This document shows positions 14,579-23,516 of a stretch of 23,947 bases of DNA, piece by piece; the stretch's first letter is position 1; each line of letters opens with the position of its first letter. A program made the translations under genes and the position numbers. Origin of the DNA: JACQHC01 sp035559715 (GTDB lineage: Bacteria > Gemmatimonadota > Gemmatimonadetes > Gemmatimonadales > GWC2-71-9); NCBI GenBank assembly GCA_035559715.1, contig DATMAW010000138.1, forward strand, positions 1 to 23,947. Direction: 5' to 3'. The notes below the pieces were generated by a model. That model made no database searches. It had not been told where the DNA came from and saw nothing but the letters and a program-made list of their open reading frames with translations.

Positions 14579-16587
14579 GACCCGCGCAACAGCTCGCGCA
14601 CCTTCGCCGCGACGCGTTCCGCCGTCAGGCCGAGTTCGCGATAGATGGTTTGATACGGGGCCGAGGCGCCGAACCGCTCCAGCCCGATGACGGCGCCGCG
14701 CTCGCCGACCCAGCGATACCACGACATGGGGTGCGCCGCCTCCACGGCGACCCGCACGGGCACTGCCGGCGGCAGCACGCGGTCGCGGTAGGCCGCCGGC
14801 TGTGCGCTGAACAGCTCGTGCGATGGCATCGAGACCACGCGCACCGAGATCCCCTCGTTCGCCAGGAGCTGTCGAGCCTCCAGGGCGATGCTCACCTCCG
14901 ATCCACTGGCGAGCACCAGCGCCTCGGGCGCCGGCCCGTCGGCCAGGACATACGCTCCCCTGGCAAGATCGGCGGCCGGCACACCGTCACGCCGGTCCAG
15001 CGCCGGGACTTTCTGCCGCGTGAGCGCCAGCGCTACGGGGCCCCGCGCGTGTCGCACGGCCACGCGCCACGCCTCGACGGTCTCCGCGGCATCGGCCGGG
15101 CGGATCACGGTGAGATTCGGAATCGCGCGAAGCGCCGACAGCTGTTCCACCGGCTGGTGGGTGGGGCCGTCCTCTCCCAATCCGATGGAATCGTGCGTGA
15201 ACACGTAAATCACGTGCACGCCCATCAGCCCCGCGAGCCGAATCGCCGGGCGCATGTAGTCGGAGAAGATGAGGAACGTCCCGCCATACGGCAGGAAGCC
15301 GCCGTGCAGCGCCATGCCGTTCAGCACGGCGCCCATGGCGTGCTCCCGGATCCCGAAGAACATGTTGCGGCCACCGAGCTGGCCGGGCCCCAGGGCCACC
15401 GCTCCCTTGATCAGCGTGTTGTTGGATCCACCGAGGTCGGCCGAACCGCCAAGCAGTTCGGGCAACACGCCAGCGAGCGCATTCAACACCTTGCCGGACG
15501 CCGTGCGTGTGGCCGCGGACTCCGCCGAAAGATCCGGCAGCGCCGACTCCCAGCCGTCGGGCCGAATCCCGGCCAGCCGCCGCTCGAGTTCACGGCTGAG
15601 GTCGGGGCAGGCGCGCCGATACGAGGCCAGCATGGCGTTCCATTCGGCGTGCAGCGCCGCGCCGCGCTCCCGGCACCTTCGCCACTCGGCCACGGCCTCA
15701 GGCGGCTCGTAAAACGGCTCCACGGTCGGCCACCCGAGGTTCGCTTTCGTCAACCGCACTTCCGCCTCGCCCAGCGGCGCTCCATGCGCTTCGGCCGTGT
15801 CCTGCTTGTGCGGACTCCCGTAGCCGATATGGGTCCGCACGATGATGAGTGACGGCCGATCCGTGACGGCCTGGGCGTCACAAATCGCGCGGTCCATCGC
15901 GTGGAGGTCATTGACGTCGGCCACTTCCAGCACGTGCCAGCCGTATGCCTCGAAGCGCCGCCGCACGTCATCACTGCACGACAACGACGTGGACCCGTCA
16001 ATCGTGATGCGATTGTCGTCGAAGAACCCGATCAGATGCCCAAGGCGGAGGTGGCCCGCCAGCGAGGCCGCTTCATGCGAGATGCCTTCCATCAGGTCGC
16101 CGTCACTCGCAATGAAGTACACGCGGTGCCCGATGATTTCGTGACCCGGCCGGTTGAATTCCGCCGCCAGGTGCTCGCGGGCGATGGCCATGCCCACCGC
16201 GTTGCCCACTCCCTGCCCTAACGGTCCCGTGGTCGTCTCCACTCCCGGCGTGAGCCCGTATTCCGGGTGGCCCGGCGTCTTGGATTCCCACTGGCGGAAG
16301 GCTTTCAGGTCCTCGAGCGACAGGTCATAGCCCGCGAGGTGAAGCGCGCCGTAGAGCAGCATAGAGGCATGCCCGCACGAGAGCACGAGTCTGTCGCGAC
16401 CCGGCCAGGCGGGGTCCGCCGGGTCGTGGCGCAGATGCCGCGTGTACAGCACGTAGGCGAGCGGCGCCAGCGCCATCGGCGTCCCCGGGTGCCCGCTGTC
16501 GGCCCGTTGCACCGCATCCATGGCCAGGGTGCGAAGCGTGTTGATGCAGAGAAGATCGAGGGCGGAGCGGGAGGCCGATTCTGGCAT
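14575..16587 (-). CDS. tkt: transketolase
   Basis: A TPP-dependent transfer of two-carbon units between sugar phosphates, linking glycolysis with the pentose phosphates. TPP and metal sites: SGHPGTPM (31-38, H33), CGHAS (71-75), GPLGQGVGNA (121-130), SDGDLMEGIS (161-170) with D162 and the following N192 for the metal. The pyrimidine domain has the catalytic Glu E415 in GIREHAMG (412-419), then THDSIGLGEDGPTHQP. At 670 aa it is the normal length. The ATG at 16587 is supported by AGGA 6 nt upstream and by homology; the frame is open to 16674. It is first gene of the operon, with a TATTTT box upstream. It is divergent from acnA with a 101-bp gap. Confidence 0.97.
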   Translation of the reverse strand: MPESASRSALDLLCINTLRTLAMDAVQRADSGHPGTPMALAPLAYVLYTRHLRHDPADPAWPGRDRLVLSCGHASMLLYGALHLAGYDLSLEDLKAFRQWESKTPGHPEYGLTPGVETTTGPLGQGVGNAVGMAIAREHLAAEFNRPGHEIIGHRVYFIASDGDLMEGISHEAASLAGHLRLGHLIGFFDDNRITIDGSTSLSCSDDVRRRFEAYGWHVLEVADVNDLHAMDRAICDAQAVTDRPSLIIVRTHIGYGSPHKQDTAEAHGAPLGEAEVRLTKANLGWPTVEPFYEPPEAVAEWRRCRERGAALHAEWNAMLASYRRACPDLSRELERRLAGIRPDGWESALPDLSAESAATRTASGKVLNALAGVLPELLGGSADLGGSNNTLIKGAVALGPGQLGGRNMFFGIREHAMGAVLNGMALHGGFLPYGGTFLIFSDYMRPAIRLAGLMGVHVIYVFTHDSIGLGEDGPTHQPVEQLSALRAIPNLTVIRPADAAETVEAWRVAVRHARGPVALALTRQKVPALDRRDGVPAADLARGAYVLADGPAPEALVLASGSEVSIALEARQLLANEGISVRVVSMPSHELFSAQPAAYRDRVLPPAVPVRVAVEAAHPMSWYRWVGERGAVIGLERFGASAPYQTIYRELGLTAERVAAKVRELLRGS

Positions 16588-16611
16588 CAGGAGTCCTGGG
16601 CGAGGCGAGGG

Positions 16612-16617
16612 AAAATA
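16612..16617 (-). promoter_or_regulatory. tkt: candidate -10 box of the tkt-pgi-rpiA operon
   Basis: On the minus strand TATTTT lies 24 nt before the tkt ATG, leaving room for a short leader with its AGGA ribosome-binding site. No convincing -35 is seen. Confidence 0.4.
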
Positions 16618-16675
16618 CACGCAGAGACCCGACGGCGGCACGGCACAGAGGCAGGCGGTTTGGCTCGCTCGCAAC

Positions 16676-16681
16676 TACCTT
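16676..16681 (+). promoter_or_regulatory. acnA: candidate -10 box of acnA, leaderless arrangement
   Basis: TACCTT ends 7 nt before the ATG at 16689. Transcription would start at or beside the A of the start codon. There is no Shine-Dalgarno in the gap, which supports a leaderless mRNA. The -35 is not convincing. Confidence 0.4.
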
Positions 16682-16688
16682 TCCGGCC

Positions 16689-19460
16689 ATGACCAAGAAC
16701 CCATTTGGCGCCCGAACCACCCTCCAACTCACAGCCGGATCCGTCACCATCTATCGCCTGGACGCCCTGGAGCGACAGGGCCTGGCGACCGTTGACCGAC
16801 TGCCGTATTCCATCCGCGTCCTGCTGGAGAACGTACTCCGCAACGCCGGCACGCCGGCGATCTCGGAGGAGGACGTGGCGTACGTCGCGGGATGGAAACC
16901 GCACCCGGACCGCGGCCGCGAGGTTCCGTTCATGCCCGCGCGAGTGATCCTGCAGGACTTCACAGGCGTTCCGGCCGTGGTGGATCTCGCGGCCATGCGC
17001 GACGCCATGGTCCGCGCGGGCGGCGATCCCCAACGCGTCAACCCGCTCGTGCGCACGGATCTGGTGATTGATCACTCGGTGCAGGTGGACTTCTTCGGCG
17101 CTTCCACGGCGTTTCGGCGGAACGTGGAGCGCGAGATGGAGCGGAACAGCGAGCGCTACGCCCTGCTCCGCTGGGCGCAGAAGGCGTTCCGCAACTTCCG
17201 CGTCGTGCCGCCGGGCACGGGTATCGTGCACCAGGTCAACCTGGAGTATCTGGCCGGCGTGGTGCTCGTGGCGCAGCGCAATGGCGCCGAGGAGGTCTTC
17301 CCCGACACTCTGGTCGGCACGGATTCGCACACCACGATGATCAACGCCCTGGGGGTGATGGGCTGGGGCGTGGGCGGCATCGAGGCCGAGGCCGTCATGC
17401 TGGGACAGCCGTACTTCATGCAGTTGCCCGAGGTCATCGGCGTACGGCTCTCCGGGCGGCTTCCCACGGGCGCCACGGCGACCGATCTCGTGCTCCGCGT
17501 CACGCAGATGCTTCGCAAGCACGGGGTCGTCGATAAGTTCGTCGAGTTCTTCGGCCCGGGCCTCTCCGCGCTCGCACTGGCAGATCGCGCAACGATCGCC
17601 AACATGGCGCCGGAGTACGGCGCCACGATGGGATTCTTCCCCGTGGATCAAGAGACCGTGGACTACCTCAAGCGAACCGGGCGGCCAGCCGACGTCGTCT
17701 CGCGCGTGGAGCGGTACTGCAAGGAGCAGCGCCTGTTCGCGGGCCCATCCGCACCCGAGCCGCAGTACACGCACGTGCTGGAGCTGGACCTCGCGACCAT
17801 CGAGCCTTCGCTCGCCGGACCGCGGCGCCCTCAGGATCGGGTTCCGCTCACCGAAGTGAAGTCCTCGTTCCTCCAGGTGTTGCCCAACCTCGTGCCCCAG
17901 GGGCGCCGCGAGGTGGGAGAGCGTGACGGATCGCGCTGGGCGGGCGAAGGTGGTCAGTCCCCGGCCACCGCGGTGGCCGCCGCCACGGAAGTCATGACCG
18001 TCGCCGAGTGCGAGTACGAGGGCAGCCGGTTCCAGCTGCGAGACGGATCGGTTGTGATCGCCGCGATCACGAGCTGCACGAACACCTCCAACCCGTCCGT
18101 GATGGTCGGTGCCGGGCTGCTCGCGCGCAACGCGGTGCGCCGCGGCTTGAAGCGGCAGCCCTGGGTGAAAACGAGCATGGCGCCGGGGTCGAAAGTCGTG
18201 ACCGATTACCTCACGGCCGCGGGCCTCATGGGTGACCTCGAGGCCCTGGGCTTCCACGTGGTGGGATACGGCTGCACCACGTGCATCGGCAACTCCGGCC
18301 CCCTGGCCGATCCCATCGCAGCGGCGATCCAGGAGCACGACCTTGTCACGGTGGCCGTGCTGTCCGGCAACCGCAACTTCGAGGCGCGCATCCACCCGCT
18401 GGTACGGGCCAACTACCTCGCGTCTCCCATGCTCGTGGTGGCCTACGCCCTGGCGGGACGCATTGACGTGGATCTCACCAGCGAGCCGTTGGGCACCGAT
18501 CGCAGCGGGAAGCCGGTGTTCCTCAAGGACATCTGGCCGGCTGCCGAGGACATCAACCAGACCATCGCCTCGACTGTGACTCCAGAGATGTTCCGCCGGC
18601 AGTACGCTTCCGTGTTCGAGGGAGACGAGACGTGGCGCAACCTGCCGGTGCCGGAGGCCTCAGGCGGTCGATTCGCGTGGGACGCCAGGTCCACCTACGT
18701 GGCGGAGCCGCCGTACTTCGCCAACGTCCCGCGCGAGCCCGCGCCCCCGGCCGCGATCAACGGCGCGCGAGTCCTGGTCTGGCTCGGCGACTCCGTGACC
18801 ACGGATCACATCTCCCCTGCCGGCGCCATTCCCAAGGACGGACCCGCCGGTCGCTGGCTCATCGAGCGCGGTGTGAAGCCGGCGGACTTTAATACGTTTG
18901 GATCGCGCCGCGGGCACCACGAAGTGATGATGCGCGGCACGTTCGGCAACATCCGCATCAAGAACCGCCTGGTGGATCCCAAAGAGGGGAACTGGTCCGT
19001 TCACCTTCCGTGCGGCGACCTGTCCAGCATCTACGACACGGCCATGCGATACGCGAACGAGGGCGTCCCGACGATTATCTTGGCCGGCAAGGAGTACGGC
19101 ACGGGCAGCTCACGAGATTGGGCAGCCAAGGGGCCGGCGCTCCAGGGCGTCCGGGCGGTGATCGCGGAGAGCTACGAGCGCATTCACCGCAGTAACCTCA
19201 TCGGCATGGGCATCCTGCCGCTGCAATTCCTCGACGGTCAGACCGCCCAGCAGCTCGGCCTCACCGGACGAGAGCGCTACGACGTCGCGGGGACGGGACG
19301 GGACTTCACGCCGGGCGGCGAGATCACGGTCACGGCCACGAGCGACGACGGCACACGCACGGAGTTCCGCGTGCGCACCCGGCTGGACACGCCGATCGAG
19401 GTGGAGTACTACCGGCATGGCGGGATTCTGCCGTACGTGCTGCGACAGCTCATGAAGTAA
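16689..19460 (+). CDS. acnA: aconitate hydratase A
   Basis: Isomerises citrate to isocitrate in the TCA cycle using a [4Fe-4S] cluster. The cluster cysteines are C463 in SCTNTSNP and C529/C532 in GCTTCIGNSG. Their 66-residue spacing equals that of E. coli AcnA (C435, C501, C504). The swivel domain begins near GDSVTTDHISPAG and contains GSRRGHHEVMMRGTF and YGTGSSRDWAAKG. At 923 aa it is about 30 residues longer than E. coli AcnA. The excess lies before the first cluster Cys, in a Gly/Arg/Ala-rich linker near residues 403-432. It is monocistronic and faces away from tkt. Confidence 0.97.
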   Translation: MTKNPFGARTTLQLTAGSVTIYRLDALERQGLATVDRLPYSIRVLLENVLRNAGTPAISEEDVAYVAGWKPHPDRGREVPFMPARVILQDFTGVPAVVDLAAMRDAMVRAGGDPQRVNPLVRTDLVIDHSVQVDFFGASTAFRRNVEREMERNSERYALLRWAQKAFRNFRVVPPGTGIVHQVNLEYLAGVVLVAQRNGAEEVFPDTLVGTDSHTTMINALGVMGWGVGGIEAEAVMLGQPYFMQLPEVIGVRLSGRLPTGATATDLVLRVTQMLRKHGVVDKFVEFFGPGLSALALADRATIANMAPEYGATMGFFPVDQETVDYLKRTGRPADVVSRVERYCKEQRLFAGPSAPEPQYTHVLELDLATIEPSLAGPRRPQDRVPLTEVKSSFLQVLPNLVPQGRREVGERDGSRWAGEGGQSPATAVAAATEVMTVAECEYEGSRFQLRDGSVVIAAITSCTNTSNPSVMVGAGLLARNAVRRGLKRQPWVKTSMAPGSKVVTDYLTAAGLMGDLEALGFHVVGYGCTTCIGNSGPLADPIAAAIQEHDLVTVAVLSGNRNFEARIHPLVRANYLASPMLVVAYALAGRIDVDLTSEPLGTDRSGKPVFLKDIWPAAEDINQTIASTVTPEMFRRQYASVFEGDETWRNLPVPEASGGRFAWDARSTYVAEPPYFANVPREPAPPAAINGARVLVWLGDSVTTDHISPAGAIPKDGPAGRWLIERGVKPADFNTFGSRRGHHEVMMRGTFGNIRIKNRLVDPKEGNWSVHLPCGDLSSIYDTAMRYANEGVPTIILAGKEYGTGSSRDWAAKGPALQGVRAVIAESYERIHRSNLIGMGILPLQFLDGQTAQQLGLTGRERYDVAGTGRDFTPGGEITVTATSDDGTRTEFRVRTRLDTPIEVEYYRHGGILPYVLRQLMK

Positions 19461-19560
19461 CGGGCGATGATCGGCGATCACGGGCGACGTCGGGCGATGT
19501 GACCTGCGAGAACCCGGTAGCCCCATCGCCTGGCGCCGCCTGTCATCGTTCGTCATCGCC
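19461..19560. repeat. inverted arrays of 10-bp words between convergent acnA and patatin genes
   Basis: Left array, four 10-bp units in exact register: CGGGCGATGA (19461-19470), TCGGCGATCA (19471-19480), CGGGCGACGT (19481-19490), CGGGCGATGT (19491-19500). Right array, again in register: CCCCATCGCC (19521-19530), TGGCGCCGCC (19531-19540), TGTCATCGTT (19541-19550), CGTCATCGCC (19551-19560). The words of the two arrays are reverse complements (GGCGATGA against TCATCGCC), so the RNA can fold as a long hairpin in several registers. The left array begins directly after the acnA stop; the right covers the patatin stop (19553-19555). It probably serves as a bidirectional terminator. Confidence 0.8.
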
Positions 19561-20677
19561 CGTCACTCAGCATTGCCTCCAGTGCCGGCCAGCTTGCCCT
19601 GGCATCCTCGTAGCCCAGCTCCATCACCAACCCCATGTAGTCCGGATCGAACAACAGGTAGCTCAGGAAGTCCGCCCCACGTTCCTGTTGACTCCCCATC
19701 GAACGCACCAGCCAATCCATGGGAAATGGGAGGTTGGGACGATACCCCTGAGCCAACTGGCCCAGGTCACGCGAAGGCCGAACGATCACGCAGTCCACCC
19801 GCTTCAGATCGTCGGGGATGCCGGCGCCGGGTGGAAACGCGTCGAGCAGCTTGTTGATGCGTTGCAGCCGCTCCACGTCGGCATCCAGCGCGTCCAGAAA
19901 CACCGAGTGGAGCAGCAGGGCGGCGATCGTCGCGGGCGACGGATACCCGCCGTCCTCGACGCGGTGCGTGCGGGAAGATCGCATGCCGACAACCAGAAGT
20001 CGCCGCGCACCCAGATGGATGGCGGGCGAGAGCGGAGCCGTCTGCCGTACGCTACCATCTCCGTAGTACGCGCCATTGAGCCGCACGGCCGGAAACAGGA
20101 TGGGGATGGCCGATGATGCCATCACGTGCTCCAGGGTGATGCGCGTGCGCACGGCGCGGCGATCCGCCCGCTCCCAGAGCGGCACATCGGGCGCGCCCTG
20201 AACGAACGTGGTCGTTTGGCCCGTGTCGTACGACGTCGCGGACAGGGCCAGTGCGCGGAGCCGTCCCGCCGCGATGTTGGCCTCGATACCGTCGAACTGC
20301 ACGACGTCGGCGAGAAACCGAGCCAGCGGGCGCATGTCCAGCAATCCGCGAACGGCAGGTGGCTCCGGGCGCCGCCGGATGGTACGGCGAGCCAGCTGAA
20401 TTGACGAGCGGATGATCCCGCGGGCCGGCGCCGAGTACACGCGCTCGGCGGTGAGTCGCAGCCACTCCCCGCGCAGCTCCGTCACGGCGCGGGAGAAGGG
20501 ACCGGAGTGTCCTCCCAGATACGCGGCACAGATCGCGCCGGCGGACACGCCGGTAATGACGGGGACGTCCAGATCGGGAAGCCGCTCCGCAACAGCCTGG
20601 AGCACGCCCACCTGATAGGCGGCCCGGGCGCCGCCGCCCGAAAGAACAATCCCCAGATCCGAACGAGTGTCTTGCAT
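19553..20677 (-). CDS. patatin-like phospholipase
   Basis: A lipid acyl hydrolase with a Ser-Asp dyad. Motifs: the oxyanion loop GGGAR (14-18), the nucleophile GVSAG (43-47, S45), and DGS (207-209, D207). These three define the RssA/NTE-like bacterial patatin group. There is no signal peptide, so it is probably cytosolic or membrane-associated. The ~374-aa length exceeds the minimal ~300-aa RssA type by a C-terminal region of unknown role (~300-374). The ATG at 20677 precedes the first beta strand, IVLSGGG, by the usual few residues and has GGTGG just upstream; the frame is open to 20866 across arfB. The final residues SDGR and the stop are read from the 10-bp repeat. It is divergent from arfB with only 45 bp between start codons. 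Confidence 0.92.
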   Translation of the reverse strand: MQDTRSDLGIVLSGGGARAAYQVGVLQAVAERLPDLDVPVITGVSAGAICAAYLGGHSGPFSRAVTELRGEWLRLTAERVYSAPARGIIRSSIQLARRTIRRRPEPPAVRGLLDMRPLARFLADVVQFDGIEANIAAGRLRALALSATSYDTGQTTTFVQGAPDVPLWERADRRAVRTRITLEHVMASSAIPILFPAVRLNGAYYGDGSVRQTAPLSPAIHLGARRLLVVGMRSSRTHRVEDGGYPSPATIAALLLHSVFLDALDADVERLQRINKLLDAFPPGAGIPDDLKRVDCVIVRPSRDLGQLAQGYRPNLPFPMDWLVRSMGSQQERGADFLSYLLFDPDYMGLVMELGYEDARASWPALEAMLSDGR

Positions 20678-20684
20678 CACCACC

Positions 20685-20712
20685 GTGACAGCGAAACTAC
20701 CGAGGGTATCTT
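20685..20712 (+). promoter_or_regulatory. arfB: candidate promoter of arfB
   Basis: GTGACA (20685-20690) is a good -35 (five of six bases of TTGACA). It stands 16 bp before TATCTT (20707-20712), a TAnnnT -10. Ten bases separate the -10 from the ATG at 20723, so the leader would be a few bases at most. No Shine-Dalgarno is visible. This is the best promoter match I find in the window. Confidence 0.5.
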
Positions 20713-20722
20713 CGATCTCGCC

Positions 20723-21127
20723 ATGGCGTATCGCGTGCCGGATGACGAACTGGTGTTCCGGGCCAGCCGCGCCGGCGGTCCGGGCGGGCAGCACGTGAAC
20801 ACGTCTGCCACGCGGGTCGAAGTCCTGTGGAACGTGGCCCGGAGCCCGTCGCTCTCGCGCGAGCAACGTGATCGTATCCTATCGCGTCTGGCCAAGCGCA
20901 TTGATGCCACGGGAGCCTTGCGTGTGGTGGCGGCCGATCGGCGCAGCCAGTACCAGAACCGCGTCACCGCGACCGAGCGGCTCCGGGCGCTTGTCGCCGC
21001 GGCACTGCACCAGGCCAAGCCGCGCCGCAGGACGAAGCCCACGCGCGCGGCGGTGGAGGCCCGACTCGCCGCCAAGCGACGCCGCGCCTCGGTCAAGCAC
21101 GAGCGACGATATCGAGAGGACGACTGA
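20723..21127 (+). CDS. arfB: alternative ribosome-rescue peptidyl-tRNA hydrolase ArfB (YaeJ)
   Basis: Releases stalled ribosomes on non-stop mRNA by hydrolysing peptidyl-tRNA. The release-factor-like GGQ motif is at 21-23 within RASRAGGPGGQHVNTSATRVE. The second half is lysine/arginine-rich and ends in a basic helix (AKRRRASVKHERRYREDD), which in this family enters the empty mRNA channel. At 134 aa it is close to the 140 aa of E. coli ArfB and much shorter than RF1/RF2, which excludes those. The ATG at 20723 was chosen because the conserved N terminus starts there; the frame is open upstream to 20507. A membrane-protein gene follows 26 bp later. Confidence 0.95.
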   Translation: MAYRVPDDELVFRASRAGGPGGQHVNTSATRVEVLWNVARSPSLSREQRDRILSRLAKRIDATGALRVVAADRRSQYQNRVTATERLRALVAAALHQAKPRRRTKPTRAAVEARLAAKRRRASVKHERRYREDD

Positions 21128-21130
21128 GCC

Positions 21131-21157
21131 ATGACAACGGGGGCGCGCACACCGTGA
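21131..21157 (+). other. 8-codon mini-ORF bridging arfB and the membrane-protein gene
   Basis: ATG at 21131 opens MTTGARTP followed by TGA at 21155-21157. It begins 3 nt after the arfB stop, about 10 nt after an AGAGGA Shine-Dalgarno-like stretch in the arfB tail. Its stop overlaps the GTG start of the downstream gene as GTGA. It may feed ribosomes into that start by re-initiation. No peptide function is implied. Confidence 0.35.
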
Positions 21158-21828
21158 GCGGGTTGTTCACGTACGTCGAGGTCATCGTGCTGGGCGCCGC
21201 GCTCTCCGTGGTGATCTACGCCGCGGCGGCGGCCACCCTCGCCACCGGGAGCGCGGCGCGCGGCACGGCCATCGCCGCGATCGCTCTCGCCTGGTTCCTC
21301 GTGGTGTGGGAGCTGGCGCGGCTTGGCGTATTCGAGGGCGGGCGGCCAGGCTGGCGGACCGCGCTCGGGCTGGCCGTGCTGCTGCCCGTGATGACCACAG
21401 TGCTTGCCCGGGGCGCCCTGTCCCGGTCCGCGACAATGCCGGCGCCCGGGTCCCTGGTCTCGCTCCAGGCATACCGCCTGGTTTCGATCACGCTGCTGAT
21501 CGCGCTGGCCGGGGAGGCACTGCCGGCCTGGATCGCGGTCCCGTGGGGGCTGGGAGATCTCGCCGTGGCGCTCGTGGCGCCGCCACTCGGCGCGGCGTTG
21601 GGTCGCGGTCGAACGGGAGCGTCGCGAGCCCATCTGGCCTGGAGCGCGGCAGGCGTCGCAGTCGTCGTGTTTGGCCTCGCGGTGGTCCTGATTACCGGTC
21701 GGACGGCCGGTTATTTCCTCACGCTCTATCCGCTGGTGCTGATCCCGGCGTTTCTGGGCCCATGTTCGTTGCTCCTGCACGCCCTGGCGCTCGGCACCAA
21801 CACCCGGAGCCAGGCCGTGGGCGGGTGA
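21154..21828 (+). CDS. integral membrane protein of unknown function
   Basis: A 224-aa protein with about seven hydrophobic segments (~8-30, 38-56, 68-85, 104-122, 126-147, 158-180, 186-212). The central motif QAYRLVSITLLIALAGEALP (residues 105-124), followed by a PWGLGD element, resembles an unnamed family of small bacterial membrane proteins with a QxYR...LP...P.G.GD pattern; I know of no function for it. The GTG at 21154 is the first start in the frame. Its stop TGA (21826-21828) directly adjoins the stop of pntB on the other strand. It is likely co-transcribed with arfB, but a functional link is not evident. Confidence 0.7.
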   Translation: MSGLFTYVEVIVLGAALSVVIYAAAAATLATGSAARGTAIAAIALAWFLVVWELARLGVFEGGRPGWRTALGLAVLLPVMTTVLARGALSRSATMPAPGSLVSLQAYRLVSITLLIALAGEALPAWIAVPWGLGDLAVALVAPPLGAALGRGRTGASRAHLAWSAAGVAVVVFGLAVVLITGRTAGYFLTLYPLVLIPAFLGPCSLLLHALALGTNTRSQAVGG

Positions 21829-23216
<1,388 letters not shown>

Positions 23217-23220
<4 letters not shown>

Positions 23221-23516
23221 CGCTCGCCTTCGTCCTTCTTGCGGAACATCTGGAGCATGCGATCCGTCACGAGATACCCGCCGACAACGTTGATCATCGC
23301 AAGGGCCACAGCCACCACGCCGAGCACGGTGGCGAAGCGCGTGGCGCCCATGCCGGTCACGAGAATCGCGCCGATGACCGTGATCCCGGAGATCGCGTTG
23401 GACCCGGACATCAGGGGCGTGTGGAGGATGGGCGGCACTTTTGTGATGATCTCGAAGCCGACCCACATGGCCAGCACGAAGATCACCACGAGGGTCATCA
23501 GCAGTTCGCCGCTCAT
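23217..23516 (-). CDS. pntAb: transhydrogenase subunit alpha 2 (membrane part)
   Basis: The small membrane subunit of the three-subunit (Rhodospirillum-type) transhydrogenase, equivalent to the C-terminal helices of E. coli PntA. Three hydrophobic segments are visible (~5-24, 40-58, 60-83), with VPPILHTPLMSGSNAISGI between the first two, a conserved stretch of this subunit. Length 99 aa. The ATG at 23516 overlaps the pntAa stop as ATGA (23513-23516); the frame is open to 23582 but upstream codons fall inside pntAa. The stop overlaps the pntB start in the same way. Confidence 0.95.

Noticed and set aside
16587..18395. 602-codon open frame on the minus strand across acnA
   Set aside because: Low-complexity His/Arg-rich translation with no motif. 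It is a shadow of the aconitase gene.
5474..19560. Classical rho-independent terminators with T tracts
   Set aside because: The hairpins are clear, but none of those found is followed by a run of T on either strand, so I call them terminators only by position and with reduced confidence.
20507..20722. N-terminal extension of ArfB
   Set aside because: The extension would overlap the patatin gene and its start; the conserved ArfB N terminus and a good promoter place the start at 20723.
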